Source of the DNA: Lachnospiraceae bacterium
Lineage (GTDB): Bacteria; Bacillota; Clostridia; Lachnospirales; Lachnospiraceae
Assembly: GCA_017634065.1 (NCBI GenBank)
Contig: JAGBOC010000012.1
Span: 115,990 to 179,989 of the forward strand
Length of the DNA stretch: 64,000 nt
Direction: 5' to 3'
Position 1 is the first letter of the stretch. Each line of letters starts with the position of its first letter. Positions 56,601-64,000 of the stretch are shown in pieces. A program made the position numbers and the translations under genes. Under the pieces are notes generated by a model, which was not told the DNA's origin, searched no databases, and was given only the letters and a program-made list of their open reading frames with translations.

Positions 56601-57598
56601 ATGAGTTCCATGATACTGATCCATTGCTCACATCTATGACAATATATGCAGTATATGATACTGATGCTTCAGATGTCGGTGCAATGCTTCGTGATGTCGA
56701 AAGAGCTCTTGAGAGAGCAAGAAAGATACTTGAAAACTATTTCTTATTAAGTGATGAGCAGAGAACTATACAGGAAGCAGTTTCAGTATTAAGAAGTTAT
56801 GTTGATGATCCAAATTCAACAAATGCAAATATTTTGGCATCATTAAATGATCTTGATGTAATCTTAGATGATATAGAACCAAAGCTTACAGTAAGAGAAG
56901 ATGATTATACAAGACAAGATGCTAATAAAAATAAATCTAATACAGGAGCAAGAACCACAGGCGGTGGAGGTGGTGGTGGCGGTGGTGGAGGTGGCGGAGG
57001 AGGCGGTGGTGGCGGTATGGGCTCTGCAGGAGCTACTGCTGGTGGTCCAGGTGCACTTGATGCTTTAAGTAGTCCACTTGATGCTACTTTACAAGCTACA
57101 CAGGCTGTGCAACCTACACAAGTTCCAGTTACTGCTGTCATCAATGTACCTTCAACAGTTACATCAACTAATGGTATGGTAAAAATTGACTTTAGTAGTG
57201 AGATTAGTTCATTCGTTAAATCAGATGGTTCTCTTGCAAAGAATGAATGGGTAAACACTCAATATGGTTGGTATCATGCCAATGATTTTGGTGGACTTGA
57301 TACTGGTTGGAAGAGTATAGGAAATAAATGGTATTATTTCGCAGAAAGCAATGCATCTGCTGTAAATAATAATAAGAGTGTAATGCAGACAGGATGGCTT
57401 CAAAATAACTATGGTGGAAGAAGTAATATTTACTACTTGGGAGTAAATGGAGATATGACAACTGGCTATGTGACATTAAATGGAAATACATATTACTTTA
57501 GTGTAGTTGATAGTTCATCAAATCCTATTGGCTCTCTTGTTACAAATGCTACTACACCAGATGGAAGAGTTGCTGGTGCAGATGGAATAGTAAGGTAG
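50603..57598 (+). CDS. Giant surface protein with beta-helix, InlB/MucBP-like, poly-Gly and wall-binding regions, 2331 aa
   Basis: Order of regions: signal peptide with AYA cleavage near 50; an unrecognised region (55-290); a probable right-handed beta-helix (about 292-560, YVNATNGKDNPGS then repeated strand-turn units); MucBP-like and InlB B-like repeats (from about 640, for example KYGYLFAGWYDN near 765) and many further beta modules; an acidic Thr/Glu/Ser tract (about 1730-1830); an alpha-helical segment (about 2020-2100); a run of 19 Gly (2120-2138); cell-wall-binding repeats (about 2197-2290). No LPXTG. It is probably an adhesin held by the terminal repeats. GGAGGG precedes ATG 50603. 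Confidence 0.85.
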   Translation: MKRSFRSNLLSRIIKKSKSKLSLFIVFTMVLTLVLPNVGVLPFNSIKEAYAAGTELQPESFDAEDKKSNTTVVYWKSNSVIDFKGKKTSTDNYDSGFKTTYGNGGYGVNFNVNTVAMPDDGPPASGGQGGTFNNGNGGVYTLGDVEFKVITQASPNKKYVFMDLYAYNTANINKYVALRFNADTQITNNDYARVVVNRDDQIFHIVNDNKSNSDFVSFDIIAHDDDYNLDPFNVALAAFWSSRNNSDIAWRAYYEYDAGNRQSDGSYDSGVSFGWKNIEVRPYELIHRRVAFMARTATYYVNATNGKDNPGSAEDGSWPNNHSQPGSFDKPFKTIQKALDVIGNKKAFICLQTDCTLPNSINFNDSSKDITIQSADIGMNSRKNTQKFTLTCNNSKINVTNGSLTFSDLVLESNGADKEDVFIEQTGGNVTFSSGTTFRGFKNSKGSAVLHTTGSGKIALLGTTINNCVSADKVKVVDGKIATTSCCAITYEGYTGTDSDLGFEMNGNNQIWNNGDKDYTYNATTDTYTGERRNIYLGKDKFIQVSNLLKNEVSGVESKISLTTEELPTAYIGAVKNANEEVIVAKPTNVYPYIRDINNCPFEQYFYDDRTSTNNRIEIAEGKINGGDTAKKNAVVKQLGSRIIFKYVNENGSTLHGISRSDLVLPVGQQVTIEATPSIVDGYEMDRCQVTGTGFTIDNVKTSATFGTATGTVGTTNVEIRYVYKPQDVSYSFVSNGGSPTSIPSITGQVGKRVSGILSSPKKYGYLFAGWYDNITDPYDTSDAGKFTQLPSYFPNKSLTLYAKYNVDTSIFIPISENHVNSSGTITFYETPDSQVDMTHNVETNFAFNSKSIPGYMANAVTSFVTPATYIYRSAEEPVGTFTQNGNAASFSGRTPGQQTLTTFKYDVDPSVTKKFRKEFYKVNSRGQDEQPYNINGTNNFEEEDLSAEAPMSFTPPDRAGFEVISAEITTGHEAHSDSFITAVRNYSFDQYNRYAFTGEMPNQAVTIKYVYKATSTEREYIIDYTDDDSLDNRNKYIVDSIVDSTKIYEDTLTASRRNDLYGYNFDTNTVDPTSAGTFSADGTFTGTMPLNQSVNVIYHYRRNAYFKDVVYKPSLEDAGCTTTFDITNLSPDLTLQDGNPKTQVLSDTPGTGTGWTFAELNTRELVPRVTVNDSTLYAADSFFIDMNDNQIYDDGTDRMLTDDGALFTTADVHNGVITIVPHVRVLYSDINISFASDGNAVIDTTGIQTQYRSIDTWQTVIDTGLPTTTGVGYYYNFEGWYLNNIKVQSTDLLVNGGVYVAKFVKNTDLADAPKKVLYTTTIDDYGNGQINIRDLHSGYAYILADESNTILSKALAVDTTLSFTHDVDGVDINTKYHLYEVKIDETVTYDSINTGDNISTIDASHRSDSNDCYVPAVRKNYTVAVDNFLLNSGTQNVAKVTIKPTSVDYEYALYEGTAMADGIDWTPGVVSGITFEGIKPGKTYKVVTRKNGTATTNQGTNIYIDTLNNLTNNSYIVYAINATINGGTNTAIVEAGQTVTVTANDSSSAFQWTSSAGVSFSSQNAETTFTMPSKNVVVMPKRVVPDTNKIKLNSVQFGNSDYSVYMDSYDEDTLVTNLRTDAETYLSNHGFNIKYNVTFNKDILTFEEQSALVNEMGDAVRGALAIDVEVERYIDNKRVDSNAFVNPPSTLTGSSLYGNTQISEELTNLYGSEIFDQVPGLFEYLNGEGDAPSSPENESSETISETYEEEPEDETVEESSGIDSSESTENNENADTIVETSSEEIEETTETTEVNETTETTESTEEETIESTEEETAESTEEETEEEATVSGFTGGTELVEETESISFDELVQNLILFGSTFSNDFSTNIFVNLIKDDLNNGEYKVFESNGGTLTEVPLASGITEDIAKKGLAGFNVSKGKRYIIAYNRYNDITFVNNTPGVSEMTGAETRKVYRVKAGDTIGNYTATYGALPDISQDYSYNRATYQNAVWSYKSNTKDEFHDTDPLLTSMTIYAVYDTDASDVGAMLRDVERALERARKILENYFLLSDEQRTIQEAVSVLRSYVDDPNSTNANILASLNDLDVILDDIEPKLTVREDDYTRQDANKNKSNTGARTTGGGGGGGGGGGGGGGGGGGMGSAGATAGGPGALDALSSPLDATLQATQAVQPTQVPVTAVINVPSTVTSTNGMVKIDFSSEISSFVKSDGSLAKNEWVNTQYGWYHANDFGGLDTGWKSIGNKWYYFAESNASAVNNNKSVMQTGWLQNNYGGRSNIYYLGVNGDMTTGYVTLNGNTYYFSVVDSSSNPIGSLVTNATTPDGRVAGADGIVR
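55960..56095 (+). repeat. Thr/Glu/Ser-rich tandem repeat within the giant gene
   Basis: Degenerate tandem units encoding ETTE- and then ESTEEET(A/I)-type blocks (unit about 24 bases, near 56010-56090) form an acidic, probably unstructured stalk. Confidence 0.8.
56960..57016 (+). repeat. Poly-glycine codon run (19 Gly)
   Basis: Nineteen consecutive GGN codons, mixing GGT, GGA and GGC. This GC-rich island contrasts with the AT-rich surroundings. Confidence 0.95.
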
Positions 57599-57608
57599 GA
57601 GGGTGAGT

Positions 57609-60600
57609 ATGTTTAGTGTGAAGAAAGTTTTAGCAAGAATACTTATAATCTCTCTTATAATTTGTAATAATGGTTTTTTTACTTTGGCTGATTCAGTTGA
57701 TAGCATCGTTTCTGAAAATAATACATCTACTGAACAAGTACATTATAATATAAGTGAGCAAGATGATACATCTGAAACTGATACTGAAAATGAGACTAAA
57801 GTTTCTCAAGTAATTGATGATAAAGTAGTGGGTGATGAAACAATTATTAGTAATGACACTACAGAATCAAATGATGAGTCTACTGATGACATCAAAAATA
57901 GTGACACAGGGGTTTTAGAACCTGAATCTGATGATACGACTTTAGTTGAAGAGACTGAAGCCGAGTCTGATGATGAGACTTCTAAAAGTGCAGAAGAAAA
58001 TGAGACACAATCTGATGAGAGTGTATCAAATCTTTTACCATTAGAAGAAGTAAAATATGATGACAATATAAGTACAGATAGTGAATTTGAGAGACTTTTA
58101 GAAGAAAATATAGAATTAGTTGAGTACTTAAGAACATTTAACATTACAGTTGATAACTCAGCGACTATAAAGTTCTTTAAGGAACTTGAACTTCGTGAAG
58201 ATGGAGAGTATCTAACAGCAAAATTAGATGGCTATTGGTATCTTGCCGATGATATGTTTTCAAACACATATAATCCATATAAAGAATCAGATGGACTTTT
58301 TGGAACTAATCCAACTCAAAAGATAATACTTGATTTTGGAGTAAATCGCCCTACAATTAATAAATCAAGTAGTTGGAGTAACACTGTATTTGCAACTGAA
58401 AATCCACAAAGACAAACTATTGAGTTTGAAGCTCCTGGCGGTACTTTAATTAAAAGTTATTTAGAAAGTACTTATCCTACTTCTGTATTCCCAACTAAAA
58501 ACTTTGGTAGTGCTGGTGATCATATAGAATTACCAACTTTTGGTGATATCTGGGATGGTTTTGAGTTTAAAGGTTGGGTAGATGAAGAAGGTGTAAACTT
58601 AACTACATCACAAAATAATTGTTTTTTATATGCATTTCAATATGGTGGTGAAGTAACTTATACAGCGGTTTGGGAAAGAGTTATTACTGAAACTCATAAT
58701 ATAAGCATAAGTTATTTTAGATCTACATATTCATCAGCATTTAGTGTACCTTATAAAAAATCAACTAATATAATTAATCATCCGCTCCTTGCTACATACA
58801 ATGAAGTAAAAAATCATGGTGATTATCTATATATGGAACCAGCTGAAGTGTATGGATATAGAATTACTAAAGTTCTTATATCTACTATCTCAAGAACTGA
58901 TCATAGTTTAAGTTTTAGTGATGTGGGAACAGATGGTCTTTTGACAATTAATGCTGACAACAATGGATTTGTTAGTTTTGATGCTACATCAGATTTAACA
59001 ATGGATGCAACTAATTATACTCTTGATGGTTGCATTCCTAACCATGATGTGTATATAGAATATTATTATGAACCAAATACTGCTCAGTCAAGTATTTTCA
59101 AAGTTTTCTATGTGACTGAAGCAGGAGATGAATTAGCCAGTGAGTCAAAAAATGCACTTCCTGAAGAAGAGATTTATGCTTCTACAAAAAGTATAGTTAA
59201 TTACATGTATAAGAGGGCAGAAGTTTCAGAGACTCCACTTGTCCCTTCAAGTAATATCTTTGGACTTGGTTATTTCCACTGTGCAAGTGAAAGTTACACG
59301 ACTTCTTCTGTCAATGCAAATGGCGGAAAGTTTAAAGCAGTGATGCCAAACCAAGATGTATTTATTTACTATTACTATGAATTAGGTGGTATGGATACAA
59401 CTACTTATATTGAGACACAAATTCAAAGACCAGATGGAACATATGATATAAGTACAGATTCTATAGTTCATCCAGTCGGTTCTGCATATATACAAGAAAT
59501 AGTGATTGATAATAAAGAAGATGAAGGTTATGCTGAACCTACATTCGGCTTTACAAATGTTGTCCTTGATAGTTATCATTATAATCCAGGAATAGGTAGT
59601 ACAAATGGTACTCTTAAGTTTTATGTCGACACTGACAAAAAACCAGTACTCTCTTTGACGTATTCATACGATTACTCAAGTGCATACTGGACAAAAATTG
59701 GATTTAATCAAACTGCAGGAGGTCATGGAACTATATCTGCATCACCAAACACTAAGGGATTAGATGAAAGATTCATTAAAAGAGGTGAAAGATATACTTT
59801 AGCAGAACTCACAGCAAATATAGCTTCGACTTGTGATGCGTATTATAAACTTGTTTGGTATAAAAATAGAACTGCTGGTATAGGACCTGCTGGAGATCCA
59901 CTTCCAGAAAATGATATACTTGTTGATGGAGCAAATTATAATCTTTATGCTTCATTTGAAGAAGACCCAAACTGGTGGGTTAATATAACATTTACTGAAG
60001 CAGATAATTGTCATATAACTGGTGACACTTCATATCATCTTGTCAAAGGCACAGCAGTTGGAGTTAATCCTACTGATGCTAATCGCCCACCTGAAGTAGT
60101 TACAGATACTGGATATACTTTTAATGGTTGGTTTGATGAGAATGGAAATGCGATTGGAACTAGTTATAATGGGACACATACTTATTCTCCAAAGATTGAT
60201 TCTAACTTCCCAGGTGATACTTCACCTGTAAAGCCAGTTGCCTATGTAACTTATGATGCAAGTGGCAAAGGTAAGGCAAATATATATGGTGCATATCCAG
60301 GTAGAAAATATGTATTAACTACAAATGACAATAAAGTTATAAAAGTTTCAACTTCATCTGAAGCACTTAATAATGGCTTTACTAATTTGACACCAGGAAA
60401 ATCATATAAATTATATGAGGCACTTCCATCTGCAACTATACCAGCTGTAGGTTCTACGATTACAAGTTTTACTAATTATAGTTCTGCATATTGGTTTGGA
60501 GTAAAACTTAATATAGAACCAACAGTGACACATAATGCCGATAATACTAATAACATATCATTTACAGCAGCACCTGGAATGCAGTATGCACTTCTTGATG

Positions 60601-62945
60601 CAAGATATGATGTTGTATCTAACTGGTCTGCATCTGCAAATTATAATTCACTCCCTCTTGGCTCATATTATCTTATCGTAGCAAGAGAGTCAGGAGACTC
60701 AGTCGCTGCAAATGATGATGCTGTTATAAAGTGTGGAAAAGTCGTTTATACAAGAGAAAATGATTTATCCGAAAGAAAGTATAGACTTATCGTTATAGGT
60801 GATAACGATGCATATGCTAATGGTGCAGGAGCAGTTACAAATACTACAATTGATGGTAAAAATGCGAAGTTATATTCTGTATCTGCAGGAACTAGCATAG
60901 AACTTCGTAGTAAATCACAAAATGGATATGTTACAAAAGTTGTCACTAATAATGTAAATATAAATGAAAAGAATAGTGTAAATAGTTTTGTAATGCCTGA
61001 ACAAGATGTTTTAATCTATAATATACTACTTACAGAAACTGCTCAAGATAGTCATGGAAATGATGTTGAGAATACTATTACAGTTAATAACACTGGCGCT
61101 AATATATCTGTTCTAAATCTTGATGATATTAAAACTACATTAAATGCAGGAACAAGTATTGGACAGGCTATACAAGATAGTTGTTCAGTAAATCACTATT
61201 TGACTATAAATCAATATGCTTCAAGCAAGGCAACAGTTCAAGCATTAGGAACAACCTATGATGCAACAGTTATACCATATGAATATACTATAGATGTGCA
61301 GACTGTTGTTCTTGGATTACCATATACAAACTCAAATCAAGGTTCGGCAAATTATCTTGCATTTACTGCACTTGATAGGGGCGAGATCGGAAACTCTACT
61401 TATGTTGGAGGCACTTGCCCATATACTACAGATGAGAAAGAAATTGGACTTGAAAGTTTCGACTTAAGTGTTTCAAGTGCTAAAAATATTAAGTATACTA
61501 AAAAACATAAAGTAAAAATCTCTTGCACTACTACTAATATAGAATGTGAAGAAGAGTTTTATGTATTAGATAATAAACGTATAACTACTGTTGCTGATTA
61601 CAATACATTCATAGATGCTAGAACTCCAAGTGTGTTTGATGGAGCAATGCCAGAAACCACATCAAAGGAATATAACTTTAATAATATGACAGTAGGTTCA
61701 GATGTATTTAATCCTGCTACTATTATCAATAGAGCTTATGATATCACACTTAATTATACTTTAAACACTGTAAGAGAAGTTAAGAAAGCATCATTGTCAC
61801 AGACAATTATAAGTGCTCAAACTAAACACGATTCACTTACAAATGATGATGTAAAATCAACTTTACAAACTGCTATTGATAATGCAAGTGCTATATATAG
61901 CTCACAGGCTCATCATACTACTGATGAACTTCAAAATGCTATCAATGCTTTAATAGCTGCTCGTGATGCTGCAGTTGATCCAGCAGCCGGAGAAGGTGAA
62001 GATTTCACTATCACATTAAATGGCAATGGTGGAACTGTAAGCCAGGGCTCAATAATTGTCACAGTTGGTGATGCATACACTTATGAAGCATTGTCATCAG
62101 TGACTGTAAGTAGATCAAATTATTCTTTCGTATCTTGGAACACAGCCGCAAATGGAACTGGTACTTCAATCAATGCAAGTTCAGCAGTTGGAATGAATCC
62201 AAGTGACACACTCTATGCTATCTGGAGGTCAAATAGACCAAGTGGTGGTGGCGGTACCGGCGGCGGTGGCGGAGGTGGCGGTGGAGGCGGAGGTGGTGGT
62301 GGTAGAACCATGATGCAAACTTTAACTGATCAAGATAGAATGTTTAATCCAATTAACACTGGTTTCTCTGAAGTACTTCGTAAAAACTCTGGAGAGGAAA
62401 AAGCATTATTTGGAAACTCTGAAGTTGTAAATGAAAATAGTGAGACTGGAGTATATTATTTCTTTGACCAGAATACTAACTCTTTAAAGTTAAGAGTTGG
62501 AAATAAAAACTTACTAAGTTCTTACATAGATAAATGGGTTATCGTACATGGTGCTGATGATAGCTACCGTATGTATAGAACTGATGTATCTGGTAATGTA
62601 ATGGTAGGTAAGTATGTTGATACGACTGGAGAAGTCTACTATTTATCAGATACAAATGGATATGAATATGGAACTCTAAAGACAAATTGGATTTTAGATC
62701 CAGCTACTAATTATTGGTATTATGCAAGTCCACTTACTGGAGCAATTGTTACTGGTTGGCAGACTATAGATGGCAAAGATTACTTCTTCTTCAAACCTGA
62801 AACTTTATCAGGAAATACTGATATAAATAATAAGGCATTATATGGTGCTATGTTGTCAGGCGTAAGCACTCTTGATGGATTTAAGCTTGATGCTACAGGA
62901 GCAAGAGTTGAAGATAAGCCATATTTAATCGGCAATAACCAGTAA
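57609..62945 (+). CDS. Giant surface protein with InlB/MucBP-like, FIVAR-like, poly-Gly and wall-binding regions, 1778 aa
   Basis: A signal peptide (about 1-27) leads to an acidic Glu/Asp/Thr/Ser-rich stretch (about 30-150), then beta modules: InlB B-like (about 274-358, ending YTAVWERV), MucBP-like strands, another InlB B-like unit with YTFNGWFDENG near 840, a three-helix FIVAR-like segment (about 1396-1456), a final InlB B-like unit ending DTLYAIWRS (about 1540), a run of 15 Gly (1551-1565) and cell-wall-binding repeats to the end. It mirrors the upstream giant protein. ATG 57609 has AGGAGGG six bases upstream; GTG 57603 overlaps that site. Confidence 0.85.
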   Translation: MFSVKKVLARILIISLIICNNGFFTLADSVDSIVSENNTSTEQVHYNISEQDDTSETDTENETKVSQVIDDKVVGDETIISNDTTESNDESTDDIKNSDTGVLEPESDDTTLVEETEAESDDETSKSAEENETQSDESVSNLLPLEEVKYDDNISTDSEFERLLEENIELVEYLRTFNITVDNSATIKFFKELELREDGEYLTAKLDGYWYLADDMFSNTYNPYKESDGLFGTNPTQKIILDFGVNRPTINKSSSWSNTVFATENPQRQTIEFEAPGGTLIKSYLESTYPTSVFPTKNFGSAGDHIELPTFGDIWDGFEFKGWVDEEGVNLTTSQNNCFLYAFQYGGEVTYTAVWERVITETHNISISYFRSTYSSAFSVPYKKSTNIINHPLLATYNEVKNHGDYLYMEPAEVYGYRITKVLISTISRTDHSLSFSDVGTDGLLTINADNNGFVSFDATSDLTMDATNYTLDGCIPNHDVYIEYYYEPNTAQSSIFKVFYVTEAGDELASESKNALPEEEIYASTKSIVNYMYKRAEVSETPLVPSSNIFGLGYFHCASESYTTSSVNANGGKFKAVMPNQDVFIYYYYELGGMDTTTYIETQIQRPDGTYDISTDSIVHPVGSAYIQEIVIDNKEDEGYAEPTFGFTNVVLDSYHYNPGIGSTNGTLKFYVDTDKKPVLSLTYSYDYSSAYWTKIGFNQTAGGHGTISASPNTKGLDERFIKRGERYTLAELTANIASTCDAYYKLVWYKNRTAGIGPAGDPLPENDILVDGANYNLYASFEEDPNWWVNITFTEADNCHITGDTSYHLVKGTAVGVNPTDANRPPEVVTDTGYTFNGWFDENGNAIGTSYNGTHTYSPKIDSNFPGDTSPVKPVAYVTYDASGKGKANIYGAYPGRKYVLTTNDNKVIKVSTSSEALNNGFTNLTPGKSYKLYEALPSATIPAVGSTITSFTNYSSAYWFGVKLNIEPTVTHNADNTNNISFTAAPGMQYALLDARYDVVSNWSASANYNSLPLGSYYLIVARESGDSVAANDDAVIKCGKVVYTRENDLSERKYRLIVIGDNDAYANGAGAVTNTTIDGKNAKLYSVSAGTSIELRSKSQNGYVTKVVTNNVNINEKNSVNSFVMPEQDVLIYNILLTETAQDSHGNDVENTITVNNTGANISVLNLDDIKTTLNAGTSIGQAIQDSCSVNHYLTINQYASSKATVQALGTTYDATVIPYEYTIDVQTVVLGLPYTNSNQGSANYLAFTALDRGEIGNSTYVGGTCPYTTDEKEIGLESFDLSVSSAKNIKYTKKHKVKISCTTTNIECEEEFYVLDNKRITTVADYNTFIDARTPSVFDGAMPETTSKEYNFNNMTVGSDVFNPATIINRAYDITLNYTLNTVREVKKASLSQTIISAQTKHDSLTNDDVKSTLQTAIDNASAIYSSQAHHTTDELQNAINALIAARDAAVDPAAGEGEDFTITLNGNGGTVSQGSIIVTVGDAYTYEALSSVTVSRSNYSFVSWNTAANGTGTSINASSAVGMNPSDTLYAIWRSNRPSGGGGTGGGGGGGGGGGGGGGRTMMQTLTDQDRMFNPINTGFSEVLRKNSGEEKALFGNSEVVNENSETGVYYFFDQNTNSLKLRVGNKNLLSSYIDKWVIVHGADDSYRMYRTDVSGNVMVGKYVDTTGEVYYLSDTNGYEYGTLKTNWILDPATNYWYYASPLTGAIVTGWQTIDGKDYFFFKPETLSGNTDINNKALYGAMLSGVSTLDGFKLDATGARVEDKPYLIGNNQ
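62244..62303 (+). repeat. Poly-glycine codon run (4 Gly, Thr, 15 Gly)
   Basis: Four GGN codons, one ACC, then fifteen GGN codons (62259-62303), rich in GGC. It occupies the same architectural place as the tract at 56960-57016. Confidence 0.95.
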
Positions 62946-62971
62946 AAACCAGTAATAATCAATAATATATA

Positions 62972-63000
62972 TTGACATTAACAGAGCTTTATGGTATTAT
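62972..63000 (+). promoter_or_regulatory. Strong promoter reading toward the 23S rRNA gene
   Basis: Perfect TTGACA (62972-62977), 17 bases, TATTAT (62995-63000) with a TGG extended -10. The -10 lies in the loop of the surface-protein terminator. Predicted start about 63007, some 170 bases before the 23S gene. Confidence 0.65.
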
Positions 63001-63018
63001 AGTAAGGCTCTGTTTTTT
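62981..63018 (+). terminator. Intrinsic terminator after the surface-protein locus
   Basis: ACAGAGCTTT (62981-62990) pairs with AAGGCTCTGT (63004-63013) with one G-U pair; six T end the signal (63013-63018). The 13-base loop is unusually large and carries a promoter -10 box. Confidence 0.8.
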
Positions 63019-63102
63019 ATTACTTATTATTGTTTTGTCCCATGAAAATTGCATACAAGAGAAAAAATATTTTTTAGAGAAAGATATTGAGGTTAATAAT
63101 TG

Positions 63103-63148
63103 AATTAAATTAATTTAATTTTACCGGCTCTACACTTTAAGTGTAGAG
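63103..63148 (+). other. Palindrome and hairpin in the 23S leader
   Basis: An 18-base perfect AT palindrome (63103-63120) is followed by a perfect 9-bp hairpin, CTCTACACT/AGTGTAGAG with a TTA loop (63128-63148). No T run follows, so the latter is not a terminator; an rRNA processing or leader role is possible. Confidence 0.5.
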
Positions 63149-63176
63149 TGAAGAAGGAACTTAAATCTCAGGAGTA

Positions 63177-64000
63177 ATTTAAGTTAAAAGGGCGTAGGGT
63201 GAATGCCTAGGCACTAAGAGCCGACGAAAGACGTAATAAGCTGCGAAAAGCCATGGGGATTGGCAAATGCGAGTTGATCCATGGATGTCTGAATGGGGAA
63301 ACCTAATAGTGAGAACCACTATTATCGTTAGATGAATAAATAGTCTAACGAAGGGAACCTGCTGAACTGAAACATCTAAGTAGGCAGAGGAAGAGAAAGA
63401 AAATCGATTCCGTAAGTAGAGGCGATCGAAAGCGGAGGAGCCTAAACCAAGGTGCGTGCACTTTGGGGTTTGGACTACGATATGTAGCTTTAGATCTAGT
63501 AGAATATGTATGGAAATGCAAACCAAAGAGGGTGATAGTCCCGTAAACGAAAGAGAAGAAGCGCTAGTAGGATCCAGAGTACCACGAGACACGAGGAATC
63601 GTCGTGGGAATGTGCGGAGACCACTCCGTAAGGCTAAATACTACTTAGTGACCGATAGAGATAAGTACTGTGAAGGAAAGGTTAAAAGAACCCCGGGAGG
63701 GGAGTGAAAGAGATCCTAAAACCCTATGTTTACAAACTGTGGGAGACCATAGAGTCGACCGCGTACTTTTTGTAGAACGGTCCGGCGAGTTATGCAATTT
63801 GGCGAGGTTAATTTGTTAAGCAAAGGAGCCGAAGCGAAAGCGAGTCTAAAAAGGGCGATAAGTCAAATAGCATAGACCCGAAACTGTGTGACCTATCCAT
63901 GACCAGATTGAAGCTGGAGTAAAATCCGGTGGAGGATCGAAGCCACATCCGTTGAAAAGGGTGGGCATGAGTTGTGGATAGCGGAGAAATTCCAATCGAA
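63177..64000 (+). rRNA. 23S rRNA gene, 5' part, cut by window end
   Basis: From about 63177 the sequence follows the 5' domain of bacterial 23S rRNA: TTAAGTTAAAAGGGCGTAGG, then GGTGAATGCCTAGGCACTAAGAG, TGAATGGGGAAACC, and later ACCGATAGAGATAAGTACTGTGAAGG and GTTGAAAAGGGTGGGC. About 820 bases are present and the gene continues beyond the window. The exact 5' end is uncertain by a few bases. No 16S 3' end or spacer tRNA lies in the 231 bases between it and the preceding protein gene. Confidence 0.95.

Noticed and set aside
56905-57258. Minus-strand frame with a long poly-Pro run
   Set aside because: It is the antisense of the poly-Gly tract and has no independent gene signals.
63179-63707. Frames on both strands at 63179-63592 and 63456-63707
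   Set aside because: They lie inside the 23S rRNA gene.

Overview
The window comes from an AT-rich, Gram-positive, anaerobe-type Firmicute. The best guess is the order Lachnospirales. The reasons are an S10-spc-alpha ribosomal operon in Firmicute order, zinc-type S14 and L36, zinc-lid adenylate kinase, a bL17 with the long internal insertion I associate with Lachnospiraceae, a formate-tetrahydrofolate ligase, a PdaB-like deacetylase, and large secreted proteins ending in cell-wall-binding (CW_binding_1/choline-binding-like) repeats. TAA, TAG and TGA are all used as stops.

Layout. (1) 1-697: 3' part of an EamA-type transporter. (2) 726-1855: strong promoter, L10-type leader, rplJ-rplL, terminator; neither rplKA nor rpoBC is attached. 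(3) 1856-21264: a long run of tightly packed, often overlapping + strand genes: mreC-mreD-PBP2(mrdA)-rodA-dacA-like-HlyD-like-sepF (cell elongation and division), then aroB-lspA-rluD, a secreted NlpC/P60-type enzyme with two small unknown membrane proteins, alaS, a small membrane protein, prmA and a cardiolipin synthase. (4) 21250-37041: a structured leader followed by the complete S10-spc-alpha cluster (rpsJ to rplQ, including secY, adk, map, infA, rpmJ, rpoA), closed by a terminator. (5) 37022-48768: metabolism and transport: fhs, an ATP-grasp ligase, a TrpR/YerC-like regulator, a polar amino-acid ABC system, a cold-shock protein on the minus strand, a Gx/HepI-type membrane protein, a TrpXYZ-like ABC system, truA on the minus strand, a polysaccharide deacetylase and a second EamA transporter. 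(6) 48769-62945: a surface-protein locus: an all-repeat cell-wall-binding protein (553 aa) and two giant secreted proteins (2331 and 1778 aa) that share the order adhesin-like beta domains, helical segment, poly-glycine tract, cell-wall-binding repeats. (7) 62946-64000: terminator with an embedded promoter, a leader, and the 5' part of a 23S rRNA gene with no 16S rRNA gene in front of it.

How it works together. Most of the window is core growth machinery: ribosome and translocon synthesis controlled at leader RNAs, and a wall-synthesis/division operon whose enzymes (PBP2, RodA, carboxypeptidase, C40 hydrolase) act on the peptidoglycan to which the region-6 proteins probably attach.

The most interesting points are the 23S gene without a 16S, promoters embedded in or abutting upstream terminators at four places, a possible leaderless upstream peptide overlapping mreC, near-leaderless divergent promoters between truA and the deacetylase, the Ala/Pro-rich tail on S19, and the paired poly-Gly adhesins. 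No CRISPR array, insertion sequence, prophage or tRNA was seen. No gene-free stretch exceeds 300 bases; the larger gaps (698-904, 1811-1945, 21215-21491, 48769-48927, 62946-63176) are filled by the regulatory features listed.
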